Assembly: GCF_014836405.1 (NCBI RefSeq)
Contig: NZ_JACSQU010000001.1
Location: forward strand, 1,612,001 to 1,676,000
Reading direction: 5' to 3'
DNA: 64,000 nt
From: Brevundimonas guildfordensis
Lineage (GTDB): Bacteria; Pseudomonadota; Alphaproteobacteria; Caulobacterales; Caulobacteraceae
The translations under genes and the position numbers were made by a program. Below are positions 25,515-35,354 of the stretch, piece by piece (the stretch's first letter is position 1; the number at the start of each line of letters is the position of its first letter). Under the pieces are notes generated by a model that saw only the letters and a program-made list of their open reading frames with translations, searched no databases and was not told the origin of the DNA.

Positions 25515-25637
25515 ATGGATGACGACGCACCAGGCCGGAGGCTGGGCACGGCGTTGAGGCTAGGCGCCACAGCGGCCTTCGCCGCCGTAGTCACGGCCGC
25601 CGTCGTCATCGCGGCCGGACGGGCCCTGCTCTTCTGA
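25515..25637 (+). CDS. Possible 40-residue membrane protein
   Basis: A short frame begins at ATG 25515, five bases after GGGAGA. It encodes a charged N-terminus (MDDDAPGRRLG) and one hydrophobic helix (ATAAFAAVVTAAVVIAAG). The ending is ALLF. It is convergent with ugd, with ten bases between. I know no family for it; the ribosome site and the charge/helix pattern are the only support. Confidence 0.45.
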   Translation: MDDDAPGRRLGTALRLGATAAFAAVVTAAVVIAAGRALLF

Positions 25638-25647
25638 GTTGCCCGCC

Positions 25648-26964
25648 TCAGGCCGCGTGGTCGGGGCGGCCGATCGAAGTGTAGCGGAAACCGCGCGCCT
25701 TCATGTCATCCGGACGATAGACGTTGCGAAGGTCGACCATGACCGGCTGCCTCAGCAGCAGCTTGACCCGGTCCAGATCCAGGGCGCGGAACTGGTTCCA
25801 CTCGGTGAGGATGACCGCGACATCCGCGCCCTCGACCGCGTCATAGGGACCGCTCTTGAAAACCACGCCGTCCAGAAGTTTGGCGGCCTCCTCCATGCCT
25901 TCCGGGTCATAGGCCTGAACTGTCGCGCCGCGCGCGATCAGGGCGGGCGCCACATCCAGCGACGGCGCGTCGCGCATGTCGTCGGTGTTCGGCTTGAAGG
26001 TCAGGCCCAGCAGAGCGACCGTCTTGCCCTTCAGGTCGCCGCCCAGGGCATCGGCCACGCGGTCGGCCATGGCCTGCTTGCGGGCGTCGTTGATGGCCAC
26101 CGTGGTCTCGATCAGGCGAACCGGCGCGCCGGCGTCGGTCGCAGTGCGCACCAGGGCCAGGGTGTCTTTGGGGAAGCACGAACCGCCGTAGCCGGGCCCG
26201 GCGTGCAGGAATTTGGAGCCGATGCGGTTGTCCAGGCCGATGCCGCGGGCGACCTGCTGCACATCGGCGCCGACCGCCTCGCACAGGTCGGCGACCTCGT
26301 TGATGAAAGTGATCTTCATCGCCAGGAAGGCGTTGGCCGCGTATTTGATCAGTTCCGACGTGCGACGGCCGGTGAACATGATCGGCGTCTCGTTCAGGTT
26401 CAGCGGGCGATAGAGCTCGGCCATGACCGCGCGGGCGCGCTCGTTATCGGTCCCGACAACGACGCGGTCAGGGCGCTTGAAGTCGCCGATGGCGGCCCCT
26501 TCGCGCAGGAACTCGGGGTTGGAGACGACGGCGAATTCGGCGTCGGGGCGGCGCTCGCGGATGATGCGCTCGATCTCGTCGCCGGTGCCGACCGGGACGG
26601 TCGACTTGGTCACCACGACGGTGAAGCCCTGCATTAGATCGGCGATTTCCTCGGCCGCGGCATAAACGTAGGACAGGTCGGCGTGGCCGTCGCCGCGCCG
26701 CGAAGGAGTGCCCACGGCGATGAAGACGGCGTCGGCGCTGCGGATGGCCTCGGCGCCGTCCGTGGCGAACGCCAGGCGCCCGCCCTTGACGTTGGTCGCC
26801 ACCAGATCGTCGAGCCCCGGCTCATAGATGGGCATGATGTTCTGGCGCAGGCGGTCGATCTTGGAGGCGTCCTTGTCGACGCAGGTCACCGTGTGGCCGA
26901 AATCGGCGAAACAGGCCCCAGACACCAGGCCGACATAGCCCGTTCCGATCATGGCGACGCGCAT
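25648..26964 (-). CDS. ugd: UDP-glucose 6-dehydrogenase
   Basis: 438 residues of the UDP-glucose/GDP-mannose dehydrogenase family. The NAD-binding MIGTGYVGLVSGACFADFGH opens the protein. The catalytic cysteine is in GYGGSCFPKDT, and FKPNTDDMRDAPSL is also conserved. It oxidises UDP-glucose to UDP-glucuronate for acidic polysaccharides. Two adjacent ATG codons are possible; the second (26964) has the better spacing (six bases) to AGGAG. It starts the surface-polysaccharide region in the window. Confidence 0.95.
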   Translation of the reverse strand: MRVAMIGTGYVGLVSGACFADFGHTVTCVDKDASKIDRLRQNIMPIYEPGLDDLVATNVKGGRLAFATDGAEAIRSADAVFIAVGTPSRRGDGHADLSYVYAAAEEIADLMQGFTVVVTKSTVPVGTGDEIERIIRERRPDAEFAVVSNPEFLREGAAIGDFKRPDRVVVGTDNERARAVMAELYRPLNLNETPIMFTGRRTSELIKYAANAFLAMKITFINEVADLCEAVGADVQQVARGIGLDNRIGSKFLHAGPGYGGSCFPKDTLALVRTATDAGAPVRLIETTVAINDARKQAMADRVADALGGDLKGKTVALLGLTFKPNTDDMRDAPSLDVAPALIARGATVQAYDPEGMEEAAKLLDGVVFKSGPYDAVEGADVAVILTEWNQFRALDLDRVKLLLRQPVMVDLRNVYRPDDMKARGFRYTSIGRPDHAA

Positions 26965-27041
26965 CATGCACTCCTCTTGAAGTCGTCCTCAGCAGATAGC
27001 CGCCGATGATGACAGGCGCCAGCAAGGGCGGCCTTCAGGCA

Positions 27042-27082
27042 AAGAAAAAGGACGGTCGGCCCCTGCGGGCTGACCGTCCTTG
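27042..27082 (-). terminator. Intrinsic terminator after the OmpA-type porin gene
   Basis: On the minus strand an AAGGACGGTC/GACCGTCCTT stem with an inner GCCC/GGGC pair is followed by TTTCTTTG. It ends the ompA transcript before ugd. Confidence 0.85.
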
Positions 27083-27138
27083 ATCTTATCGACGCTTCTT
27101 TGGTCGCGGGGGCTGGGATGATCCAGCCCCCTTGAGCC

Positions 27139-28299
27139 TTAGAAGTTGATGTCGACGGTGGCGCGGCGGTTCAGCGGCTCACGCACGCCGTCGCCGGTGG
27201 CCTTGGCCGGGGCGGTCTCGCCCTTGCCGTCCAGCGAGATCACGCCGCCGTTGACGCCTTGAGCGACCAGGGCGTCAGCCACGGTGCGCGCACGGCGGTT
27301 GGACAGGCCCATGTTGTAGGCCGCGTTGCCCGAGGTGTCGGTGTGGCCGACCACCAGCACGCGCGTCGGGGCGCCCGACTTGGCGTAGTTGGCGGCTTGC
27401 GTCACCACCGAGCGGGCTTCCGCCGTCAGGTCCGAACGGTCGAAGTCGAAGTAGACCACGAACTGACGCGCAGCCGGCTTGGCCGGAGGCGGCGGCGGCG
27501 GCGGCGGGGGCGGCGGGGGAGGCGGCGGGGGCGGCGGCGGCGGCGGCGGCGGCGGCGGGGCTGCCGGCTCGGCGCCGAACGCATAGCGCAGGCCCAGCGT
27601 CACGGTGTGCGACTGGTCATAGTCGCCCGCCAGGGTGCCGAACGGAATGGCGCCCGTGCCAGCGGTGCTGGTGTCGAACTCCATGTCGCCCGTCAGGTAA
27701 CGGTACGTCAGGTCGATGTTGGCGCGATCCGTGACGGCCCAGGCCAGACCGGCGATCGCCTGAGCGGCGAACTTGGTCGAGCTGTCGTCCGCGGCGAAGG
27801 CCACGCCCGGGGTCTGACGCAGGCGGCCGATGGTGTCGGTGTTGACGCGGTTGGCGCCCACGCCCAGGCCGACGAACGGACGCAGGGTCCAGTCCGGCGA
27901 ACCGAAGTCATAGATGACGTTGGCCATCAGGGTGGTCGACGTGATGTCGCCGTCCGGCGAGTGGCACGCACCGGTGGCCGGCGTCAGGTTGCACAGGCCT
28001 TGCGGGCCCGAGACGGCGCGAACGGTGCCGATGTCGCCCGAGCGGTAGCCGCCTTCGAGCTCAACACGCCAGTTCGGGTTGAAACGGTAGCCCAGGCGCG
28101 CAAAAGCCGCCCAGCCGTCGTTCACTTCCCAGTTCCAGTTGTGACCGGTCGCCGAAGCTTCCGTGTTGATGTCGTCGATGATGTGGTAGCCGGCGTCGAT
28201 CGCGCCGTACCAGCCATCGGGCTCAGCCGATGCTGCGCCGGCCGACAGGGCCAGGGCGGCCGCCGCGCTCGACGCCAGGATCAAACTCTTGACACGCAT
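27139..28299 (-). CDS. ompA: OmpA-type outer-membrane porin with 25-proline linker
   Basis: 386 residues. Signal peptide MRVKSLILASSAAAALALSA, then a beta-barrel (about 24-245) with many aromatic strand patterns such as GWYGAIDAGYHI and ANIDLTYRYL. A run of exactly 25 proline codons (27484-27558) follows, then the peptidoglycan-binding OmpA domain (VVYFDFDRSDLTAEA, GHTDTSGNAAYNMGLSNRRA). Two cysteines in a barrel loop (LCNLTPATGACHS) may pair. GGAGGG precedes the ATG at 28299; the frame opens further upstream without a ribosome site. The long stiff linker probably spans the periplasm to the wall. Confidence 0.93.
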   Translation of the reverse strand: MRVKSLILASSAAAALALSAGAASAEPDGWYGAIDAGYHIIDDINTEASATGHNWNWEVNDGWAAFARLGYRFNPNWRVELEGGYRSGDIGTVRAVSGPQGLCNLTPATGACHSPDGDITSTTLMANVIYDFGSPDWTLRPFVGLGVGANRVNTDTIGRLRQTPGVAFAADDSSTKFAAQAIAGLAWAVTDRANIDLTYRYLTGDMEFDTSTAGTGAIPFGTLAGDYDQSHTVTLGLRYAFGAEPAAPPPPPPPPPPPPPPPPPPPPPPPPPAKPAARQFVVYFDFDRSDLTAEARSVVTQAANYAKSGAPTRVLVVGHTDTSGNAAYNMGLSNRRARTVADALVAQGVNGGVISLDGKGETAPAKATGDGVREPLNRRATVDINF

Positions 28300-28543
28300 G
28301 TGATGCGGCCCTCCGAGATCTGTTGTCAGTGTGGCGACGAGAAAAGTCACCTTCAGGCTCCCTAGCAGCGTTGCTATGACGGGTCGAGCGTGAAAGGCAT
28401 CAAAAGCCACAGCTTAAGCGGAAAGCGTTGCCTGCGAGATACAGGGGTGAAGAGGAGGTTAACATCGCCTCCCTTAGCGCCCCTTGACCTGAGGATCAGG
28501 GTGTCGTCCACATCCGGCTGCATCATCGGGTCAGCTCATCTCA

Positions 28544-29866
28544 ATGTCTTCTATCTGTATCGACGGCTTCAACCTGGCGCTCGCGAAAGGCTCGGGGATC
28601 GCCACCTATGGGCGCAACCTGCTGATCAACGCGCGCGAGATCGGTCTGGGCACGCAGGTGCTTTACGGTCCAGCAGCGGCCCGCAAGGCCAGCAATGTCG
28701 TCAACGAGACGGCCTTGACCGACGCCGAGCGACCGCCCGAAAAGCTGAACCGAAAGAAGAAGATCCGGCGATTCCGCGATACCTATACGTCGCGCTTCGG
28801 GCGCGAGGCGCACGCCATTATCCCTTCGGGCGAGGTCATCTGGCCCAGCCGAGGCGGCGGGCGGCCGGCGGCGGACAGCTTTTGGGCCGCTCAGAACCTG
28901 TTCCACACGGCGAACCGCAGCTTCGCAGCCTATGGCAAGGAGACGCCGGTCACCTTCGAACCCTCGGCTGACGCTCCGCGGCCCGACGCCATGCACTGGA
29001 CGGCGACCCTGCCGCTCTACGCCAAGGGCGTCCCGAACCTTTACACCATCCACGACCTCATCCCGCTGCGCCTGCCGCACACCACGATGGACGACAAGGC
29101 CGTTTACATGCGCCTGTGCGAGGCGGTGGCGAAGCGGGCCGACCACATCGCCGTGGTGTCCGAGACGACCCGTCAGGACGTCATCCGCCTGCTGGGCGTG
29201 TCCGAGGACCGGGTCACCAACACCTATCAGGCCGTCGACCTGCCGCAGAGCCTGACCTCGCGCTCTCAGGCCGAGGTGGAACTGGAGCTGGAAGGCGTCT
29301 TCAATCTGGGCTGGAAGGATTACTTCCTGCACTTCGGCGCCATCGAGCCGAAGAAGAACCTGGGCCGCATTGTCGAGGCCTATCTGGCGTCCGGCAGCAA
29401 GACGCCGCTGGTCATCATCGGCGGCCGCGCCTGGCTGGACGAAGGCGAGACCGCCTTGCTGAACCAGGTCAAGCGCGATGGCGGACCCAGCGCCGACCGC
29501 ATCCGCCAGTACGAATACATGCCCTTCTCCATGCTGATCAGCCTGATCCGAGGGGCCAAGGCCACGCTGTTTCCGTCTCTGTATGAAGGCTTCGGCCTGC
29601 CCGTCCTGGAGTCGATGGCCCTGTCGACGGCGGTGCTGACCTCGACCGGCGGCTCCCTGCCCGAAGTCGCCGGGGACGCGGCCGTGATCGTCGATCCCTA
29701 TGACGTCCAGGCGATGACGCGCGGCATCCAGGCGCTGGACGCGGATGAAGGCCTGCGCCACGACCTGCAGGCGCGCGGCCTGATCCAGGCCGGCAAGTTC
29801 ACGCCCGCCGCCTATCAGGCGCGCCTGCGCGACCTGTACGGCAAGGTCGGCCTGACGCTGGCCTGA
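28544..29866 (+). CDS. Glycosyltransferase family 4 (GT-B fold)
   Basis: 440 residues. The N-terminal acceptor half has [21 protein letters not shown] and [13 protein letters not shown]. The C-terminal half has [20 protein letters not shown] and the E-x7-E motif in [15 protein letters not shown], with [13 protein letters not shown]. It transfers a sugar from a nucleotide donor, probably during assembly of a surface polysaccharide repeat. A similar core occurs in the TPR-containing transferase at 57139. cysD starts four bases after the stop, so these genes probably share a transcript. Confidence 0.92.
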   Translation: MSSICIDGFNLALAKGSGIATYGRNLLINAREIGLGTQVLYGPAAARKASNVVNETALTDAERPPEKLNRKKKIRRFRDTYTSRFGREAHAIIPSGEVIWPSRGGGRPAADSFWAAQNLFHTANRSFAAYGKETPVTFEPSADAPRPDAMHWTATLPLYAKGVPNLYTIHDLIPLRLPHTTMDDKAVYMRLCEAVAKRADHIAVVSETTRQDVIRLLGVSEDRVTNTYQAVDLPQSLTSRSQAEVELELEGVFNLGWKDYFLHFGAIEPKKNLGRIVEAYLASGSKTPLVIIGGRAWLDEGETALLNQVKRDGGPSADRIRQYEYMPFSMLISLIRGAKATLFPSLYEGFGLPVLESMALSTAVLTSTGGSLPEVAGDAAVIVDPYDVQAMTRGIQALDADEGLRHDLQARGLIQAGKFTPAAYQARLRDLYGKVGLTLA

Positions 29867-29870
29867 TGCC

Positions 29871-30800
29871 GTGTCTGACGCCCCTTCCGCCCTTTCCGCC
29901 GACCGACTGACGCACCTCCAGAGACTGGAGAGCGAGAGCATCCACATCCTGCGCGAGGTGGCGGCCGAGTGCGCGCGTCCGGTGCTGCTGTATTCGATCG
30001 GCAAGGATTCGGCGGCCCTGCTTCACCTGGCGCGCAAGGCCTTCCATCCGGCCCCGCCGCCCTTCCCCCTGCTGCACGTCGATACGACGTGGAAGTTCCG
30101 CGCCATGTACGCCCTGCGCGACCGCATGGCCGCCGAAAGCGGCATGGAGTTGATCGTCTACGAGAACCCCGAAGCGGTCGAGCGCGGCGTCAATCCGTTC
30201 GACCACGGCTCGGCCGTGCATACGGATCTGTGGAAGACGCAAGGGCTGAAGCAGGCGCTGGACCTGCACCGCTTCGACGCCGCCATCGGCGGGGCGCGCC
30301 GCGACGAGGAGGCCAGCCGGGCCAAGGAGCGCGTCTTCTCCTTCCGCGGCCCCGGCCACCGCTGGGACCCGCGCCGTCAGCGGCCGGAGCTGTGGAGCCT
30401 CTACAATCCGCGCGTCTCGCCGGGGGAGACGATGCGGGTCTTCCCCCTGTCCAACTGGACCGAGCTGGACGTGTGGGACTACATCGCCGCCGAGAACATC
30501 CCGGTCGTCAACCTGTATTTCGCCGCGCCGCGCCCCGTGGTGAAGCGCGAGGGCGCCCTGATCGTCGTCGATGACGCCCGGATGCGGCTGAAGCCCGGCG
30601 AGACGCCTCAGACACGCACCGTGCGCTTCCGTACTCTGGGCTGCTATCCGCTGTCCGGCGCCATCGAGAGCGAGGCGACGACGCTGGACGCCGTCATCGC
30701 CGAGATGCGGGCCTCGCGCAGTTCCGAGCGTCAGGGCCGCCTGATCGACCGCGACCAGGCCGGGTCGATGGAGCGCAAGAAGCAGGAGGGCTATTTCTGA
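29871..30800 (+). CDS. cysD: Sulfate adenylyltransferase, small subunit
   Basis: 309 residues starting at GTG. The PP-loop is in [31 protein letters not shown] follows, and [13 protein letters not shown] is conserved. With CysN it makes adenosine 5'-phosphosulfate (APS) from sulfate and ATP. The stop overlaps the start of cysNC by one base (TGATG). Its place between a glycosyltransferase and capsule export genes, not in a cysteine operon, points to sulfate donor supply for a polysaccharide. Confidence 0.95.
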   Translation: MSDAPSALSADRLTHLQRLESESIHILREVAAECARPVLLYSIGKDSAALLHLARKAFHPAPPPFPLLHVDTTWKFRAMYALRDRMAAESGMELIVYENPEAVERGVNPFDHGSAVHTDLWKTQGLKQALDLHRFDAAIGGARRDEEASRAKERVFSFRGPGHRWDPRRQRPELWSLYNPRVSPGETMRVFPLSNWTELDVWDYIAAENIPVVNLYFAAPRPVVKREGALIVVDDARMRLKPGETPQTRTVRFRTLGCYPLSGAIESEATTLDAVIAEMRASRSSERQGRLIDRDQAGSMERKKQEGYF

Positions 30801-32650
30801 TGTCGGCGCCCTCCCCCCAGCGCGACCTGCTGCGCTTCATCACCTGCGGCTCGGTGGACGATGGCAAGTCGACGCTGATCGGCCGACTGCTGCATGACGT
30901 CGGCGCCGTGCCCGACGACCAGATCGCCGCCCTGACCGATGCGGACGGCGCGCTGGACTTCTCCCTGCTGGTGGACGGCCTGCTGGCCGAGCGCGAACAG
31001 GGCATCACCATCGACGTGGCCTATCGCTATTTCTCGACCGAGCGGCGCAGCTTCATCGTCGCCGACACGCCCGGTCATGAGCAGTACACGCGCAACATGG
31101 CCACCGGCGCATCGACCGCCGATGCAGCCATCATCCTGGCCGACGCCCGCAAGGGGGTGCTGACCCAGACGCGCCGCCACGCCCACATCCTGGCGCTGAT
31201 GGGGGTGCGCCGGGTGGTTCTGGCCGTCACCAAGATGGACCTGGTCGACTGGAGCCAGGCGGTATTCGAGTCCATCGCCGCCGAGTTCGCAGCCTATGCC
31301 GCCCGGATCGGGCTGGAGGTCACGGCCATCCCCGTATCCGGCGCGACCGGCGCCAACGTGGCGCGGCGCGGCGAGGACGGCGGCTGGTACGCCGGGCCGA
31401 CGCTGCTGAAGACGCTGGAGGGACTGCCGCCGCTGTCCGAAGGTCACCTGCCGTTCCGCATGGCCGTGCAGGGCGTGATCCGGCCGAATCTGGACTTTCG
31501 CGGCTATACGGGCCGGATCGCTGCGGGCCGCGTGGGGCCCGGCGACGCCGTGCGCGCCCTGCCCTCGGGGGTGACGACCACGGTCGCGCGCGTCCTGGCG
31601 CCGACCGAGGACGCCGAACAAGCCAGCGCCGGTCAGTCGGTCGTCCTGACCCTGACCGACGAGATCGACCTGTCGCGCGGCGACGTCCTGTGCGCCGCCG
31701 CCGCACCGCTGGAGGTCGCCGACCAATTCGAGGCCGCCGTCATCTGGATGGCCGACGCGGCGCTCCTGCCCGGCCGTCAGTACGACCTGAAGCTGGGCGC
31801 CCGCACGGTGGCCGCCTCGATCACCGACATCCGGCACAAGGTCAACGTCAACACCCTGGAACCGCTGGCCGCGCGGACGCTGGAGCTGAACGACATCGGC
31901 GTCTGCCACCTGTCGCTGGGCGCCGATATCGCCTTCGCCCCCTATGAGGAAGACCGCGAGATGGGCGGTTTCATCCTGATCGACCGGATGAGCCAGGCGA
32001 CGGTCGGGGCCGGGATGATCCGCTTCGCCCTGCGCCGCGCCCACAACATCCATCGCCAGCCGATCAAGGTCGACCGCGCCCGCCGCGCCGCCCTGAAGGG
32101 TCAGCAACCGGCGGTGCTGTGGTTCACCGGCCTGTCCGGCGCGGGCAAGTCGACCATCGCCAACCTGGTCGAGGAACAGCTGGCCGCCGAAGGGCGCCAC
32201 ACCTATCTGATCGACGGCGACAACCTGCGCCACGGCCTCAGCCGCGACCTGGGCTTCACCGAGGCTGACCGGGTCGAGAACATCCGCCGCGCCGCCGAAG
32301 CCGCCCGGATGATGGCCGACGCCGGCCTGATCGTCCTGGTGTCGCTGATTTCGCCCTTCCGCGCCGAACGGGCGATGGCGCGCGAGATGATGGGCGACGT
32401 CCCCTTCCTGGAGATCTTCGTCGACGCCCCGCTCGCGACGGTCGAAGCCCGCGACGTGAAAGGCCTCTACGCCAAGGCAAGGCGCGGCGAGCTGCACAAC
32501 TTCACCGGCATCGACAGCCCCTATGAGGCGCCGGAAAACGCCGAAATCCATGTCCAAACAGAAAAAAATACGGCAGAAGAAGCGGCAAGCGTCATCCTCG
32601 ACGTTTTCCTGAACGCATCCGGGCGTCCGTCAGGCGCGCGGCCCAGGTAG
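30800..32650 (+). CDS. cysNC: Bifunctional sulfate adenylyltransferase large subunit / APS kinase
   Basis: 616 residues. The CysN GTPase part (about 1-425) has [26 protein letters not shown] and TKMDLVDW. The CysC part (about 430-612) has [13 protein letters not shown] and the active-site serine in [12 protein letters not shown], then [11 protein letters not shown]. The product is PAPS, the donor for sulfotransferases as well as for sulfate reduction. It is coupled to cysD and ends five bases before the capsule exporter permease. Confidence 0.96.
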   Translation: MSAPSPQRDLLRFITCGSVDDGKSTLIGRLLHDVGAVPDDQIAALTDADGALDFSLLVDGLLAEREQGITIDVAYRYFSTERRSFIVADTPGHEQYTRNMATGASTADAAIILADARKGVLTQTRRHAHILALMGVRRVVLAVTKMDLVDWSQAVFESIAAEFAAYAARIGLEVTAIPVSGATGANVARRGEDGGWYAGPTLLKTLEGLPPLSEGHLPFRMAVQGVIRPNLDFRGYTGRIAAGRVGPGDAVRALPSGVTTTVARVLAPTEDAEQASAGQSVVLTLTDEIDLSRGDVLCAAAAPLEVADQFEAAVIWMADAALLPGRQYDLKLGARTVAASITDIRHKVNVNTLEPLAARTLELNDIGVCHLSLGADIAFAPYEEDREMGGFILIDRMSQATVGAGMIRFALRRAHNIHRQPIKVDRARRAALKGQQPAVLWFTGLSGAGKSTIANLVEEQLAAEGRHTYLIDGDNLRHGLSRDLGFTEADRVENIRRAAEAARMMADAGLIVLVSLISPFRAERAMAREMMGDVPFLEIFVDAPLATVEARDVKGLYAKARRGELHNFTGIDSPYEAPENAEIHVQTEKNTAEEAASVILDVFLNASGRPSGARPR

Positions 32651-32655
32651 GTTCG

Positions 32656-33480
32656 ATGGCTTCCGACACCTCAATTTCCGACAGGTCAGCCTCGCTTGCG
32701 CGCCGCTTCTTCGCCGGCGTCGAGCATCACCTGCGCATCATCGGGGCCTTGATCCTGCGTGAAATGGCGACCCGCTATGGTCGTCGGGGCCTCGGCTTCG
32801 CCTGGATCGTGGGCGAACCTTTGATCTTCTGCTTCGGCGTGATGATCCTGTGGAGCTTCACCAAGTCGCCCTATGAGCACGGCATCCGGCTCGCGCCCTT
32901 CGTGATGACGGGATACATGAGCCTGATCATGATCCGGCACATGATCAGCCTGCTATCGAGCGCGCTGCAATCGAACCTGGGGCTGCTCTACCACCGCCGC
33001 ATCACGCCGATGCACATACTCTCGGCGCGAATCTGCCTCGAACTGGCCGGCAGCACTAGCGCCTTCCTGATCGTCTATCTGGTGCTGCTCAGCATCGAGC
33101 AGGTGAGCCTGCCGTTCGACTATCTGCTGCTCTATCAGGGCTGGTTCACCCTGGCCTGGGTCGCCTCGGGCCTGGCTCTGGTGCTCTCTGGCCTGGCCAT
33201 GCGCTTCGAGGTGTTCGAGCGCATGATCGGGCTGATCAGCTACGCCATGATCCCGCTGTCCGGCGTCTTCTTCATGGTGTCGTGGATGCCGCCCGCCGCC
33301 CAGAAGATCTATTTGACCATTCCCTTCGTTCACTGCGTGGAAATGATACGCGCGGCGGTGTTTGGCGAGTTTGTGGTGACCCACTACGATCCGTTGTACC
33401 CGGTCATTTGGGGCGCATGTCTTAATATCGCGGGCCTGCTGCTGATCGCAGGCGCTCGCGAGCACATGGCGTCGGACTGA
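32656..33480 (+). CDS. kpsM: Capsule/polysaccharide ABC exporter permease (KpsM-like)
   Basis: 274 residues. An N-terminal cytoplasmic part ends in ILREMATRYGRRGLGFAWIV, the ABC-2 type entry motif. About six membrane helices follow, and the C-terminal periplasmic loop has PLSGVFFMVSWMPPAAQKI. With the KpsT-like ATPase it moves finished polysaccharide across the inner membrane. Together with kpsE and kpsT it forms an ABC-dependent export system. It follows cysNC directly. Confidence 0.92.
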   Translation: MASDTSISDRSASLARRFFAGVEHHLRIIGALILREMATRYGRRGLGFAWIVGEPLIFCFGVMILWSFTKSPYEHGIRLAPFVMTGYMSLIMIRHMISLLSSALQSNLGLLYHRRITPMHILSARICLELAGSTSAFLIVYLVLLSIEQVSLPFDYLLLYQGWFTLAWVASGLALVLSGLAMRFEVFERMIGLISYAMIPLSGVFFMVSWMPPAAQKIYLTIPFVHCVEMIRAAVFGEFVVTHYDPLYPVIWGACLNIAGLLLIAGAREHMASD

Positions 33481-33524
33481 CTTTATTTACCATTTATGAC
33501 CACTCCCGAGGGTAGAAGGCACGC

Positions 33525-34685
33525 ATGGCCGACTCCAAGCTGCAGTACCTAGGCTCCTTGCCCAAGATGCTTCCCGGGCCAAGCGCGACCGGCAAGAAGC
33601 GCAAGCTTCCGATCGCCTTCCTGATCGTGGTGGGCGTTCCCACCGCGTTGGCTGCAATCTATTATCTGCTGATCGCCTCGCCGCGATACGTGTCGGAGGC
33701 GCACTTCGTCGTCCGTTCAGCGAATGTGTCCCAACCGACGGCCGTCGGCATGGCGTTGAACGTCGTCGGCTTCTCGACCAGCGTCAACGAAGCCTTCGCC
33801 GTGCACGAGTATCTGACCTCGCGCGACGGCATGAAGGAAATGCAGAAGCGGTTCGACCTGCGCGCCATTCTGGGCCGTCCCGGAGCAGACGCCCTGTCGC
33901 GCTACCCCCGCCCATGGGAAGGCGACAGCGAAGAGAGTCTCTACAAGGCCTTCCAGCGCTTCCTGACGGTCGGCCATGATTCCGGCACCGGCATCAGCAC
34001 CATCCGCGTGCAGGCCTTTTCCGCCCGCGAAGCCCAGGCGCTCAACCTGGCGATGCTGGACAGCGGCGAGACCCTGATCAACCAGTTGAACGAACGCGCG
34101 GCCGCCAACGCCCTGCGCGATGCCGAACGCGACCGCCAGGCCGCCCTGGCCGCCGCCGAAACCGCCAAACAGGCGCTGACCGCCTTCCGCACCTCGACGC
34201 GCTTCCTCGATCCGCGCGCCGAAGCGGCTGAAAGCACTCAGGTGAGCGTCACCCTGCTGGTCTCAATCGCCCAGTTGAAAGCCGAACGCGACCAGTTGGC
34301 CGCCGAGGCGCCGGCCAGCCCGCAACTGCCGATCCTGAACCGCCGCATCGCCGGGCTGGAACGCCAGGTGGAGGACGCCCGCGCCCGCCTCGCAGGCGGC
34401 GCCGACTCCCTGGCGCCCAAGCTGGGCGCGTATGAAGACCTGGTCCTTCAACGCGAGATCGCCGAGCGCCGGGTGTCCCAGGCCGAAGCCAGCCTGCTGA
34501 CGGCTCAGCAGGACGCAAGCCGCCAAAAGCTCTATCTGGAGCGCATCGTCTCGCCCAGCCTGCCGGACAAGGGCAGCGAGCCGCGCCGCCTGCGGGCGAT
34601 CTTGACCATCTTCGCCTCGTCGCTTCTGGCCTATGCCATCGGATGGCTGGTCTGGGCCGGCATTCGGGAACACAGGCAGAGCTGA
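33525..34685 (+). CDS. kpsE: Capsule export inner-membrane protein (KpsE-like, PCP family)
   Basis: 386 residues. Two membrane helices (about 27-48 and 359-380) flank a periplasmic part with the opening SPRYVSEAHFVVRSANV and long coiled-coil stretches (about 190-345) rich in Ala, Glu, Gln and Arg. KpsE-type proteins link the ABC exporter to the outer-membrane channel. The stop overlaps the next start by one base. No outer-membrane Wza/KpsD partner is in the window. Confidence 0.9.
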   Translation: MADSKLQYLGSLPKMLPGPSATGKKRKLPIAFLIVVGVPTALAAIYYLLIASPRYVSEAHFVVRSANVSQPTAVGMALNVVGFSTSVNEAFAVHEYLTSRDGMKEMQKRFDLRAILGRPGADALSRYPRPWEGDSEESLYKAFQRFLTVGHDSGTGISTIRVQAFSAREAQALNLAMLDSGETLINQLNERAAANALRDAERDRQAALAAAETAKQALTAFRTSTRFLDPRAEAAESTQVSVTLLVSIAQLKAERDQLAAEAPASPQLPILNRRIAGLERQVEDARARLAGGADSLAPKLGAYEDLVLQREIAERRVSQAEASLLTAQQDASRQKLYLERIVSPSLPDKGSEPRRLRAILTIFASSLLAYAIGWLVWAGIREHRQS

Positions 34686-35353
34686 TGGCGCTCGAAGAGC
34701 CGGGCTTGCGCGTCGTCGACGTCAGCAAGAAATTCAAGTCGAGCAAACGTCCCGTGTTCAAGGACGTCAACTTCGAGCTCGGCCGCTCTGGCCGGCTCGC
34801 CCTGCTGGGTCGCAACGGCCAGGGCAAGTCGACGCTCATCCAGATGCTGGGCGGCATCATGCCCCCCAGCACGGGCAAGATCGAATGGAACATGACGACG
34901 TCCTGGCCGATCGGCTTCTCCGGCGGTTTCCAGGGCAGTCTGTCCGGGCTGGACAATGTGCGCTTCCTGTCGCGCCTGTATAAGCGCGACTACAAGGAGA
35001 CCCTGGCGCGGGTCGACGACTTCGCCGAACTGGGCAAGGCCCTGCGCGAGCCGGTCAAGCATTTCTCGTCCGGGATGCGCGCCCGTCTGGCCTTCGGCCT
35101 GTCGCTGGCGATCGAGTTCGACTGCTATCTGATCGACGAACTGGTGGCCGTTGGCGACGCCCGCTTCCAACGCAAATGTCAGGAAGGCCTGTTCGAGGAT
35201 CGCGGCCACTGCGCCTTCCTCATGGCGTCGCACGATACCAATCTGATCACCCGCTACTGCGATCGAGCCCTGATCATCGAGAGCGGTAAGGCCAAGATCT
35301 TCGACGACATCAAGGAAGCCGTCGAAGTCTACACCTGGCTGCGCGCCGCCTGA
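34685..35353 (+). CDS. kpsT: Capsule/polysaccharide ABC exporter ATPase (KpsT-like)
   Basis: 222 residues from the ATG at 34685. Walker A LLGRNGQGKSTLIQ, signature HFSSGMRARLAFG, Walker B YLIDELVAVGDARF and the switch histidine in MASHDT are in place. The signature and the V-G-D-A-x-F stretch are typical of polysaccharide exporters (ABCA2/KpsT). The region upstream of the ATG in this frame belongs to kpsE. The stop is followed directly by the unknown gene at 35355. Confidence 0.95.
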   Translation: MALEEPGLRVVDVSKKFKSSKRPVFKDVNFELGRSGRLALLGRNGQGKSTLIQMLGGIMPPSTGKIEWNMTTSWPIGFSGGFQGSLSGLDNVRFLSRLYKRDYKETLARVDDFAELGKALREPVKHFSSGMRARLAFGLSLAIEFDCYLIDELVAVGDARFQRKCQEGLFEDRGHCAFLMASHDTNLITRYCDRALIIESGKAKIFDDIKEAVEVYTWLRAA

Positions 35354-35354
35354 C

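Noticed and set aside
27480..27560. GGC-type tandem repeat that could look like a repeat array
   Set aside because: It is the coding sequence of the 25-proline linker of the porin; no spacers as in CRISPR.
30791..32557. 588-codon open frame on the minus strand
   Set aside because: It is fully opposite cysNC, whose motifs are all intact. Composition is His/Gln/Val-rich without domain signs.
30000..32650. cysD-cysNC as part of a cysteine biosynthesis operon
   Set aside because: No cysH, cysI, cysJ or sulfate transporter gene is near; the neighbours are polysaccharide genes. A dual role cannot be excluded.
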